A stretch of DNA of 64,000 nucleotides from Candidatus Geothermarchaeota archaeon (lineage in GTDB: Archaea > Thermoproteota > Nitrososphaeria > Geothermarchaeales > JDFR-13): contig WAKB01000001.1 of the NCBI GenBank assembly GCA_015523545.1, forward strand, positions 130,159-194,158, read 5' to 3'. A model generated the notes under the pieces. That model searched no databases. It was not told where the DNA came from and worked only from the letters and a program-made list of their open reading frames with translations. Shown here piece after piece: positions 38,504 through 47,361 of this stretch. The translations under genes and the position numbers were made by a program. Within the stretch, counting starts at the first letter, position 1. Each line of letters begins with the position of its first letter.

Positions 38504-39889
38504 ATAGTATATGACATACCCGGACCCAAGTCAAGGGAATATCAGGAGAGGCTTAAGAAGGTAGCCCCCGGAGGGCTGAATCCCAAGTATCTTGAGCTTC
38601 TAGAGGCTATGGCCTCGTTTATAACTGGTGGTGCAGACCTCTTCCATGTATACGACGTGGATGGTAACAAATATATAGATTTCACAACTGGCTGGGCCTC
38701 CAACAATGTTGGAAATATTCATCCAGAGGTTCTAGACGCAGTTATTGACGCGCTCAGGAAGTATGGTTTTCTATATTATCATCCACTTGCGATTGAGCTG
38801 GCCGAGAAGCTTGTAGAGATAACCCCTCCAAACCTTACTAGGGTATCGATGGAGGTCTCCGGAACGGAGGCTGCTGAGGCGGCGGTTTCATACATAATAA
38901 CAGCGTCGAAGAGGCCACTTATCATCAGCTTCATGGGTGCATACCACGGCGATAGTATAGGGGCCAGGATGATAGGTGCACATGACGCGGCTAGGAAGAA
39001 GTATTTTGAGGGTATGGATGGAGGTGGAGTAATATTCATCCCTTACCCCAGGAGCTATAAGCTCCCACCGGGTATGAGCCAAGACGAGTTCGCCAGGCTC
39101 ATACTATGGTATCTAGACGAGTTCATTCTTGAGCATATAGCTGAGCCAGACAGGATAGCAGGGATACTCTACGAGCCCATGATGGCAGAGGGTGGAAACT
39201 TCATACCACCCAAGTTCTTCGCCAAGAAGCTGATGGAGATGGCTAGGAAGTACAACTGGTTTGTAATTGCAGACGAGGTCTTGACCGGCTTCGGGAGGAC
39301 GGGTAAGTTCTGGGCCTTCGAGCACTACGATATACAGCCAGACGTCGTAGTGACTGCGAAGGGCCTAACCGGCGGGTTAATACCTATTGGAGCGGTTATT
39401 CTGAGCGACGAGGTGGCTGGTAGCGAGAGGGCATACTCGGGAAGCACCTTCGCGGGTAGCCCAGCTGGATGTGCAGCAGCCCTCAAGACAATAGAGATCA
39501 TATATAGGGAAAACCTACTGGAGAAGGTCACCAAGTATGGCGAGGAGGCCCTGAAGTATATGAAGGAGTGGCCGGAGAAGTATGAGATAATAGTGGATAG
39601 CAGGGGCATAGGCTACTTCTTAGCCACGTCGATAGAGACTGGGAAGGGTGACGAGGCGGATATAGAGCTGGCGAAGAGGATATTCATAGAGGCCAAGCGC
39701 TTCGGCGTATGGACGATATGGGATGACGAGCCCCATATCAGGGTATATCCACCCCTCAACATGGAGCTAGACCTCCTACTCGAAGGTCTTGAGAAGCTTG
39801 AGAAGGCCATCTCAAAGGTAGAGAAGGATCTTAAGGAGGGCTTGATAACCCTACCCGAGAAGAGGCAGACCATAGAGTTCTTCGAGTAG
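38504..39889 (+). CDS. Class-III aminotransferase; conserved N-terminus precedes the track start (38609), candidate ATA start at 38504
   Basis: In-frame IVYDIPGPKSREYQERLKKVAPGGLNPKYLELLEAMASF... joins the annotated ORF; FHVYDVDGNKYIDFTTGWASNNVG, VIADEVLTGFGRTGKFWAFEHY. Confidence 0.85.
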   Translation: MVYDIPGPKSREYQERLKKVAPGGLNPKYLELLEAMASFITGGADLFHVYDVDGNKYIDFTTGWASNNVGNIHPEVLDAVIDALRKYGFLYYHPLAIELAEKLVEITPPNLTRVSMEVSGTEAAEAAVSYIITASKRPLIISFMGAYHGDSIGARMIGAHDAARKKYFEGMDGGGVIFIPYPRSYKLPPGMSQDEFARLILWYLDEFILEHIAEPDRIAGILYEPMMAEGGNFIPPKFFAKKLMEMARKYNWFVIADEVLTGFGRTGKFWAFEHYDIQPDVVVTAKGLTGGLIPIGAVILSDEVAGSERAYSGSTFAGSPAGCAAALKTIEIIYRENLLEKVTKYGEEALKYMKEWPEKYEIIVDSRGIGYFLATSIETGKGDEADIELAKRIFIEAKRFGVWTIWDDEPHIRVYPPLNMELDLLLEGLEKLEKAISKVEKDLKEGLITLPEKRQTIEFFE

Positions 39890-39899
39890 ACCCCCTTTT

Positions 39900-40853
39900 T
39901 TATCTCCTCCTCTCAATAACAAGCCTCTTCACATACTCGATCCTTCTACAGGCAGAGCATACCTCCCCTGAGGATGGACCTCCACAGACCCTACACACCC
40001 TATACTCCACCGGCTCACCCTCCTCCTCAACCCTGTCAAGGAGCGGGATAAGCTTCTTCATAAAGCTCCCGAAGAGCTGGAACTTTATCATGGGCTCCCT
40101 CTCCTCCCAGAGCCTGAGTATCTCCTTCCTCCGTAGGCTACGGGCGTCCTCAGCGAAGGGGCAGTCGATCCTCTTTACAGGTAGGCCGTTGAACATAACG
40201 TAGAGAAGCACTTCGTACTCAGGAGTATTGATTAGGGGCTTGACCTTCCAGTAGTTGTTAGGTGGAGATGGGGGGAGCACTGGTCTTAGCCTCCTTATAG
40301 ACTCGTAGTCCCCAGCTATGAAGGCGTTCAGCATAATCTCCAGGGTATCGTCTAGATTATGCCCCGTAGCCAGTATATCGACCCCAAGCTCCCTAGCAGC
40401 CTTGGAGAGGGCCCACCTCCTGATAGTGCCACACGTGGCGCATATCTTCCTACCATACTTAGTCTTCTTCACATCAGGTATCGTTATCCCGATCTCATCG
40501 CTATACCTGAATACGTGTAGCTCTACATCCAGGGACTCCGCCAGCTCCCTAGCCGCTCTAAGGCTATCCTCACTATAGTCGTAGATCCCGTGGTGTAGAT
40601 GAATAGCGATATACCTCTTATCAGGGAAATACTTCTTCAGCACGGTGAGGAGGGCGGTGCTATCCTTACCCCCAGAGAGGCCCACTCCTATATAGTCTCC
40701 ACGGCTAAGCATCCTATACTTCTCCACAGTCTTGACGATACGGGACTCGAAAAACTTGTTGAAACAGTCTATACATAGATACTGCCTCATATAGGGAATA
40801 TAGATCTCAGAGTAGCTAGCCCTACACCTACTACACTTGACCGGCATCTCCAT
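39900..40853 (-). CDS. TtuA/NcsA-family tRNA thiolation protein
   Basis: Zn fingers CSRCRASYSEIYIPYMRQYLCIDCF and CRVCGGPSSGEVCSAC; GVGLSGGKDSTALLTVL; CATCG; GHNLDDTLEIMLNAF. Confidence 0.93.
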   Translation of the reverse strand: MEMPVKCSRCRASYSEIYIPYMRQYLCIDCFNKFFESRIVKTVEKYRMLSRGDYIGVGLSGGKDSTALLTVLKKYFPDKRYIAIHLHHGIYDYSEDSLRAARELAESLDVELHVFRYSDEIGITIPDVKKTKYGRKICATCGTIRRWALSKAARELGVDILATGHNLDDTLEIMLNAFIAGDYESIRRLRPVLPPSPPNNYWKVKPLINTPEYEVLLYVMFNGLPVKRIDCPFAEDARSLRRKEILRLWEEREPMIKFQLFGSFMKKLIPLLDRVEEEGEPVEYRVCRVCGGPSSGEVCSACRRIEYVKRLVIERRR

Positions 40854-40891
40854 AAATCTTAAGGGATGGGTAGATATAAGGAGAGGATACT

Positions 40892-43800
40892 CTAGACCTG
40901 CTTAACCCCTATCACATACCCCTCCCCAGAGATCTCCCACTCCCTCCTGTAGTGGTCACTAGGTATCCTGACCCCAGGACCTATGACTAGGTTCTTAGCC
41001 CGAGTCTCATTGGCAATATAGCCGCTATGCTCCCTAAGCATCTCAGCAGTCTCCTCATCAGGCGTGGCCACATATACCGATACATATGCTGATATCGGGA
41101 GATCCATCTCCTTCCTCATAGCCTGTATCCTCCTGACCACGTCCCTAGCGAGGCCCATAGCCAGCTCCTCACGAGACACCTCCCTATCGAGGACGAGGAC
41201 ACCATGGGGGAAGCTCCTCACCACGTATCTCGGGTCTGGCTCCTCAACAATCTCCACCATATCAGGCGTAACCCTATACTCTTTTCCATCGACCTGGACT
41301 ACATAGTACCCCTTCTCCTGTAGAGCCGTTACCACCTCTCCACCCTTCTCCACAACCATCTCCGCTACCCTGGACGCGTCAGCCTTGAAGACCGGGCCCA
41401 TAGCCCTCATGACGGGTCTTACACGTCTAACCATGAAACTACTCTCCTCTGAGGTGGGTAGAACCTCCACCTCCTTGACGTTGAGCTGGCTCCTGAGAAC
41501 CTCTCTAAACACCTCTACAGCGTCCCTCACCCCTGGATCGTCGCTAAGTATGAATATCTTCTTCACCGGGATCCTGAACTTCAGGCCGGCCTCCATCCTG
41601 GCGGCTCCACCGGCCTCCAACACCTCGTCTATATAGCTCATCAGCTCCTCCAGACGCGGATCTATAAGCTCCTCATCTGGGTCAGGCAACATGTCTAGAT
41701 GGATACTCTCGGGCCCATCAGATAGGGCTGGTAGGAACATGTCCCTATAGATCTTCTCCGTTAGGAAGGGGGTTATCGGTGAGAGCATCAGGAGGAGGCG
41801 GTATAGGACATAATATAAAACTGCATAGGCGCTCAGCTTAGCGGGGTCGTCACCCTCGAGCCACGTCCTCCACCTAACCAGCCTAATATACAGCCTACTA
41901 AGATCCTCGACGAAGAAGTCCCTAAGAGTCCTGAGGGCCTCATGTATAAAAGCCCTGTCCATAGCACCTAGATACTCCTTGAGCACAGTGTTTACCCTAC
42001 TCAGTATCCACCTATCCTCGGGCCTAAGGAAGTCGAGATACTTCTCCAGGGGATGCTCGTCATACCTATAACGATCAAGGTTCATATACATCGAGGCGAA
42101 GAGATATACGTTCCAGAGTATGTTGAGGTCCTTAAGGCTATGCTCAAGCTTCGCCCAGGAGAACTTCAGATCCTCCCATATAGTGTACTGTAGGAGTGTA
42201 TAGCGGAGGATATCCCTACCAAACCTATCAACCACCTCGGTGGGAGATACATAGTTACCGAGGCTCTTATGCATCTCCCTACCCTTCTCATCAAGTACGA
42301 AGCCGTGGATCTGCAGCCTCTTATAGGGGGACTCGTCGAAACCTATGACGCCGGCCCTCAAGAGGCTGAAGAACCAGCCCCTGATCTGGTCATGCCCCTC
42401 TGTTATGAAGTCCACGGGATAGAGAGTCTTGAAGGGCTCCTCCCTCATGGGGTAGGAGAGGCTCGCGTAGAAGGCCACGCCACTATCGAACCATACGTCT
42501 AGAACGTCTGGGACGCGCTCCATCACACCTCCACATCTACACCTAAGCCTAACCCTGTCTATCCAGGGCCTATGGAGGTCTTCAAGGCTGCCCTCAACGA
42601 TACGCTCTTCTATCTCACTCCTAGAGCCTATGACGACGTAGTCTCCACAGTCCCTACAGACCCAGACAGGTATGGGTATTCCCCAGTATCTCTGCCTAGA
42701 TATTACCCAGTCCCTAAGCTCCATCAACCAGTTCCTAAACCTCTCAACGCCCCAGCTAGGCGTTATATCGACCTCCTCCAAAGCCTTGATGAGCTCGTCC
42801 CTAATCTTTGTAACCCTTATGAACCACTGCTCAGTAGCCCTGATGATCAGCCTACTCTTACACCTCCAGCAGACAGGGTATTTATGGACTATGCTCTCCC
42901 TCTTGAAGAGGTATCCATCCCTCTCGAGATCCCTGATAATCTCCTCATTAGCCTCGAAGACGTTCATCCCAGCATACTTGCCGACCTCCTCCCTATACAC
43001 GCCACGCTCATCGACAGGCGATACGACTGGGAAGCCCCTAGACCTACCGACCGTGAAGTCCTCCTCACCATGCCCAGGTGCTGCGTGCACTAGGCCAGTA
43101 CCCTCCTCCCTAGAGACATGCTCCGCAGTGGTTACGACGATGTGGTACTCATCCAGACCCTCCTGGAGCTTCACATACTTCCTGAGGGGATGGACATATC
43201 TAAGCCCCTCAAGCTCCCTGCCGGGGAACCTTCTCAAGACCCTATACTCCTTATCACCCATCACGGCCTCCAGCCTAGCCTCCATAAGTATAAGCCTCTC
43301 CCCCTCAACCTCTACCTCGACATACTCCTCGTCTGGGTGGGCCATGACGAAGACATTGGCTGGCAAGGTCCAGGGAGTCGTCGTCCATACCAGGAGGCTT
43401 GCCCCACCATCCCTCAGGGGGAAGCGTACATAGATCGAGGGATCCTTGAGATCCCTATACTCAGAGACCTCATAGTCGGATAGGACGGTCTCACACCGGG
43501 GGCACCACCAGACTATGCCTAGATCCCTGGTTAGGAGCCCCTTCTCATGGGCCTTCTTAATCAGCCACCACGACGACTCTATATACTCGTTCTTAAGCGT
43601 GTAGTAGGGGTTGTCCCAGTCCATACTGACCCCTAGATCCCAGAAATGTCTACTCATACTCCTCGAGTTCTCTATAGCCAACCTCTTACACTCCTCTATG
43701 AAGCGCTCAACACCCACCTTCTCCTCAATCTCCCGCTTATTCGAGATTCCAAGCCTCTTCTCAGTAGCCACCTCTATCGGGAGGCCATGGGTATCATACC

Positions 43801-44068
43801 CGGGCTGGTCCCATACCCAGTAGCCCCTCATCCTCCTATACCTGATCACAGCATCCTTCATAGACTTGTTCCAGGCAGTCCCTATATGGGGAACGTCGCT
43901 GGAGGGGTATGGAGGCCCGTCTAGGAAATAGTATTTAGGGCCTCGGCGGGCCCTGGCCTTCTCGTATATCTTGGCCTCCTCCCAGAACCTGAGTATATTC
44001 TCCTCGAAGGATTTTGGCGAGTATCTACGCTCGAGACTACCTATGTATCGGCCCTCCTCACTAGCCAT
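40892..44068 (-). CDS. ileS: Isoleucyl-tRNA synthetase
   Basis: YFLDGPPYPSSDVPHIGTAWNKSMKD, EMHKSLGNYVSP (KMSKS equivalent), 1058 aa. Confidence 0.97.
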   Translation of the reverse strand: MASEEGRYIGSLERRYSPKSFEENILRFWEEAKIYEKARARRGPKYYFLDGPPYPSSDVPHIGTAWNKSMKDAVIRYRRMRGYWVWDQPGYDTHGLPIEVATEKRLGISNKREIEEKVGVERFIEECKRLAIENSRSMSRHFWDLGVSMDWDNPYYTLKNEYIESSWWLIKKAHEKGLLTRDLGIVWWCPRCETVLSDYEVSEYRDLKDPSIYVRFPLRDGGASLLVWTTTPWTLPANVFVMAHPDEEYVEVEVEGERLILMEARLEAVMGDKEYRVLRRFPGRELEGLRYVHPLRKYVKLQEGLDEYHIVVTTAEHVSREEGTGLVHAAPGHGEEDFTVGRSRGFPVVSPVDERGVYREEVGKYAGMNVFEANEEIIRDLERDGYLFKRESIVHKYPVCWRCKSRLIIRATEQWFIRVTKIRDELIKALEEVDITPSWGVERFRNWLMELRDWVISRQRYWGIPIPVWVCRDCGDYVVIGSRSEIEERIVEGSLEDLHRPWIDRVRLRCRCGGVMERVPDVLDVWFDSGVAFYASLSYPMREEPFKTLYPVDFITEGHDQIRGWFFSLLRAGVIGFDESPYKRLQIHGFVLDEKGREMHKSLGNYVSPTEVVDRFGRDILRYTLLQYTIWEDLKFSWAKLEHSLKDLNILWNVYLFASMYMNLDRYRYDEHPLEKYLDFLRPEDRWILSRVNTVLKEYLGAMDRAFIHEALRTLRDFFVEDLSRLYIRLVRWRTWLEGDDPAKLSAYAVLYYVLYRLLLMLSPITPFLTEKIYRDMFLPALSDGPESIHLDMLPDPDEELIDPRLEELMSYIDEVLEAGGAARMEAGLKFRIPVKKIFILSDDPGVRDAVEVFREVLRSQLNVKEVEVLPTSEESSFMVRRVRPVMRAMGPVFKADASRVAEMVVEKGGEVVTALQEKGYYVVQVDGKEYRVTPDMVEIVEEPDPRYVVRSFPHGVLVLDREVSREELAMGLARDVVRRIQAMRKEMDLPISAYVSVYVATPDEETAEMLREHSGYIANETRAKNLVIGPGVRIPSDHYRREWEISGEGYVIGVKQV

Positions 44069-44192
44069 ATATAATTGTTTCTAGGCCCAAGCGTTATTAA
44101 CCCCCAACATTTGAAGGTGCATCACCATCGAGGTGTACACAGCCATTGATGTCCCTGTAAATCACGGGTAAACCCTGTTTACCACCGTTTAC

Positions 44193-44912
44193 CTATGGTG
44201 AGACAGATATGTATATCCGCCTATTCCTCCTCCCCTTACTCTCATACTTCAGGAAGACTATCTCCCCGATCTCCCGGGTATTCTTGACATGTGTACCCCC
44301 GTCGAACTGGATATCTATATCCCCGATCTTCACCACCCTGAGGGGGCCCTTCATATACTTCTCATACTTGCTGAACTCAGCCACCCTGAAGAGATGCTTC
44401 ATCTTCAAAGCCTCCTCGGGGGAGACGAAGAAGACCTCCACCTCGTACCCCTTACTAGCCAGCTTGTTGGCCTCCTCCACAATCTCCATCGCATACTCCT
44501 TATTCATCTCCTCCGCTGGGAAGTCTATCCTGGCACGATCCTCATAGATCTGGCTACCAGTTATGAGGACGCCGAGCCTGTTATACATCACCGCACTTAT
44601 CACATGGAGCGAGGTATGCAGCCTCATAATCCTATACCTCCTATCCCAGTCTATCTCAAGCTCAACCTTCTCACCAATCTCTGGCAAGCCGTCCTCTGCC
44701 ACGTGGTAGACTAGAGAGCCATCCCTATACGCCCTGACTATCCTATGCCCAGAGCCTCCCCATCTAGCTACACCAGTGTCATGGGGCTGTCCACCACCAC
44801 CAGGGTAGAAGACGGTTCTATCCGTGGCGAAGCCCTCATCACTCCTAGCTATAACCTCTGCATCCACCTTCCTGGCGTAGGAGTCTCTCCAGTATATCGG
44901 GTCGGTCTCCAT
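44193..44912 (-). CDS. Alanyl-tRNA editing protein AlaX; probable start METDPIYW (44912)
   Basis: TVFYPGGGGQPHDTG, RLHTSLHVISAVMYN, IQFDGGTHVKNTREIGEI. Confidence 0.93.
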   Translation of the reverse strand: METDPIYWRDSYARKVDAEVIARSDEGFATDRTVFYPGGGGQPHDTGVARWGGSGHRIVRAYRDGSLVYHVAEDGLPEIGEKVELEIDWDRRYRIMRLHTSLHVISAVMYNRLGVLITGSQIYEDRARIDFPAEEMNKEYAMEIVEEANKLASKGYEVEVFFVSPEEALKMKHLFRVAEFSKYEKYMKGPLRVVKIGDIDIQFDGGTHVKNTREIGEIVFLKYESKGRRNRRIYISVSP

Positions 44913-44963
44913 ATCAATAATGGATGGGGTGGAGCCCCTATATCTCTTACAGGTGTCCAATGC

Positions 44964-45341
44964 ATGACAGCTAAGAAAAGGGTGGAGAGGATTGTCGAGT
45001 CCCTACGGAATGGGGCCGAGGTAATCAAGATCGTCGGCGATAGACGGGGAAGGGCCTATGTAAAGACCAGCCTATCCATGGATGAGGCTAGACAGATCGT
45101 GGAGGATACGTTTAGAGATGTGGAGGAGGGTGAGGTGGTCAAGATCAGTATAGATAGGGGCGTATTCATCGACATGGGTAGTGAGACCGTCGAGATAACA
45201 GGTGGAGCCATATACGAGTACTACGACTACCCAACAACCTCACACCTATACCTAAGGCTCCTCAGGCTAAGGTATCTAGGGAGGGAGTGGACGGCGGTCT
45301 ATATAGACTGGGATGCAGACTCACCCTGGTGGAGCGACTAG
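44964..45341 (+). CDS. Hypothetical protein (125 aa)
   Basis: MTAKKRVERIVESLRNGAEVIKIVGD...; internal ATG of ORF 44745..45341. Confidence 0.55.
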   Translation: MTAKKRVERIVESLRNGAEVIKIVGDRRGRAYVKTSLSMDEARQIVEDTFRDVEEGEVVKISIDRGVFIDMGSETVEITGGAIYEYYDYPTTSHLYLRLLRLRYLGREWTAVYIDWDADSPWWSD

Positions 45342-46420
45342 GAGCCAGTATCTATCAAGACCGGTGCCTCGACACCCCTCCACCTTAGGATAAAGTTTAG
45401 CTTATATCCACACTTTGGGCATCTACCATGCCTATCCAACTCAAACCTTGTGATGTAGAAGCCATACCTATCCACGACCTTATATCCACAGCCTGGGCAG
45501 TAGGTATCCTCATAGGGATGGCCCCATACATTCCCTATATAAACGTGGTGTAGCCCCATTGACCGGGCCTTCTCCACATACTTCTCGAGGAGCCCCACAG
45601 GGGTGTGCGGCACATCCATCATACGGTAGTCGGGATGGAAGCGGAGGAAGTGTAGTGGCGTATCAGGCCCAAGCTCGTCATATACAAACTTTACAAGCCT
45701 CTCGAAGCTCTCCTCCCTAAGACCCTCCTTAACCGGGACGACGAGGTCGGTAACCTCAATAAATATTCCACGCCTCTTCATCTCCCTAAGCGACTCGAAT
45801 ATATCCTCGGCATCCTTTACCCAGATATACTTCCTGTAGAAGGCCCTATCGCCATGCCCCTTGAAGTCCACTGTGGCTGCATCTAGGTCGCGGCTGATCT
45901 CTCCAAGCGCCTCAACCGTCATATACCCATTCGTCACCCATGTGTTGAAGAGCCCCCTGCTATGGGCAAGCGCCATGACATCCATGGCATACTCCGCGAA
46001 TATTGTGGGCTCATTATAGGTATAGGATATTCCCGAGGCACCTCTCCTAACCGCCTCCTCAACCACATACTCAGGAGGTGTATAGGGCTCCTCCACACGC
46101 CTCCTCTGGCTTATATCCCAGTTCTGACAGTACTGGCAGGCATAGTTACAGCCAGCAGTGGCTATGGAGGCCACCAGGGCCCCGGGCATGAAGTGGCTAA
46201 GCGGCTTCTTCTCAATAGGATCCACGTTGAGAGTAACTATCCTACCATAGTTGAGGGCGTAGAGCCTACCATCCACAACCTTCCTCACACCACAGAAGCC
46301 TATACCACCCTCAGGGATCCGGCAGTGCCTAGCACATAGATAGCAGTGAACCCTACCATCCTCCCTCCGCCAGAACCTGGCCTCTACAAGGCCCGTCTCC
46401 ACAGTCCACCTCCCACCCAT
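45338..46420 (-). CDS. amrS: AmmeMemoRadiSam-type radical SAM enzyme (AmrS family)
   Basis: GFCGVRKVVDGRLYALNYGRIVTLNVDPIEKKPLSHFMPG, ATAGCNYACQYCQNWDISQ, C-terminal CPGCGYKVVDR...CPKCGYKL. Confidence 0.93.
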   Translation of the reverse strand: MGGRWTVETGLVEARFWRREDGRVHCYLCARHCRIPEGGIGFCGVRKVVDGRLYALNYGRIVTLNVDPIEKKPLSHFMPGALVASIATAGCNYACQYCQNWDISQRRRVEEPYTPPEYVVEEAVRRGASGISYTYNEPTIFAEYAMDVMALAHSRGLFNTWVTNGYMTVEALGEISRDLDAATVDFKGHGDRAFYRKYIWVKDAEDIFESLREMKRRGIFIEVTDLVVPVKEGLREESFERLVKFVYDELGPDTPLHFLRFHPDYRMMDVPHTPVGLLEKYVEKARSMGLHHVYIGNVWGHPYEDTYCPGCGYKVVDRYGFYITRFELDRHGRCPKCGYKLNFILRWRGVEAPVLIDTGS

Positions 46421-46461
46421 ATAGACTAGGCAGGGTAGTGATAAAGGATATTGGTGGAGAC

Positions 46462-46893
46462 CTACATCAGGGCTGCGGTCACAGCTATAGCAGCTGGACC
46501 AGCCGCTATAAGGGGGATAGCTGAGCCCTCAAGCCCAAGGAAGTTCCTCAGATAGGGTATGAAGAGCCCAATTGTATTAGTCATGAGGACCAGCATGAGA
46601 TAGGCGGCCAACCCACCAAAGATAGATGCGTAGAATACGTAGAGGAAGTAGAGTATCATATCACCCTCGCCAAAACCCTCACCAAGCCTGTTGAGGACGA
46701 CATATACCGGGATAAAGATGACTATGTAGAAGGGTATTATCTCGATAACCCTATAGGGGAAGTGGGTCAGGGAGTAGATAACCACTGGTATCGTGGGTAG
46801 CCACATAAAGTCGTCTACATAGTAGTCGACGAAGTCGTCTATCGCCGCTGGAACCAGTGAGAGCACTAGGAATATGTCTGGCAGGGTGAGCAT
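46462..46893 (-). CDS. Minimal prepilin-peptidase-like (A24/PibD-like) aspartic membrane protease candidate
   Basis: AAIDDFVDYYVDDFMWLP (first Asp region) and GEGFGEGDMILYFLY (GxGD motif), multiple TM, 143 aa. Confidence 0.6.
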   Translation of the reverse strand: MLTLPDIFLVLSLVPAAIDDFVDYYVDDFMWLPTIPVVIYSLTHFPYRVIEIIPFYIVIFIPVYVVLNRLGEGFGEGDMILYFLYVFYASIFGGLAAYLMLVLMTNTIGLFIPYLRNFLGLEGSAIPLIAAGPAAIAVTAALM

Positions 46894-46902
46894 CTAATGA
46901 CT

Positions 46903-47271
46903 TTACCCTTCCACGCCCAGCTCCTTCCTAACATCCTCAGTCGCATTCTTACTCAGTATCTCGTCCTTATCGAACACCTCCACCTCGATATCCACGGGGA
47001 TGACCTTACTATCCTCGACCCTGAACTTCAGGTTGATATTCGTAACGGCCTGCTTAGGAACCTTATACTTCTCAGCCAAGACCCTATAGATAGCCCTGTT
47101 AACCTCCGTTATACTGTCGTTCAAAGCCTTGGAGTCCACCTTGCCAGCCTTGACCTCGTCCCTGAGGACTCCGTTGATCACCCTCCTAAGCTTCAGGGCA
47201 TACCCACTGACCCTCACCGGGCCAGTCCTAACCTCGAGGACATCAGTACTCATAGCTACCACAATAACCAT
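46903..47271 (-). CDS. Conserved hypothetical archaeal protein (DUF2258-like?)
   Basis: RTGPVRVSGYALKLRRVINGVLRDEVKAGKVD... Confidence 0.55.
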   Translation of the reverse strand: MVIVVAMSTDVLEVRTGPVRVSGYALKLRRVINGVLRDEVKAGKVDSKALNDSITEVNRAIYRVLAEKYKVPKQAVTNINLKFRVEDSKVIPVDIEVEVFDKDEILSKNATEDVRKELGVEG

Positions 47272-47361
47272 AATATTATTATACTCATAGTTAATTAAGC
47301 AGGGTCTGGGGGCGGTGGGGATACCCCCTTAAATACTCGTTAGACCCGTAAAAAATACCAG

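Noticed and set aside
44069-44192. C/D-box sRNA in the ileS upstream gap
   Set aside because: TGATG-like words are present but no paired C (RUGAUGA) and D (CUGA) boxes with correct spacing
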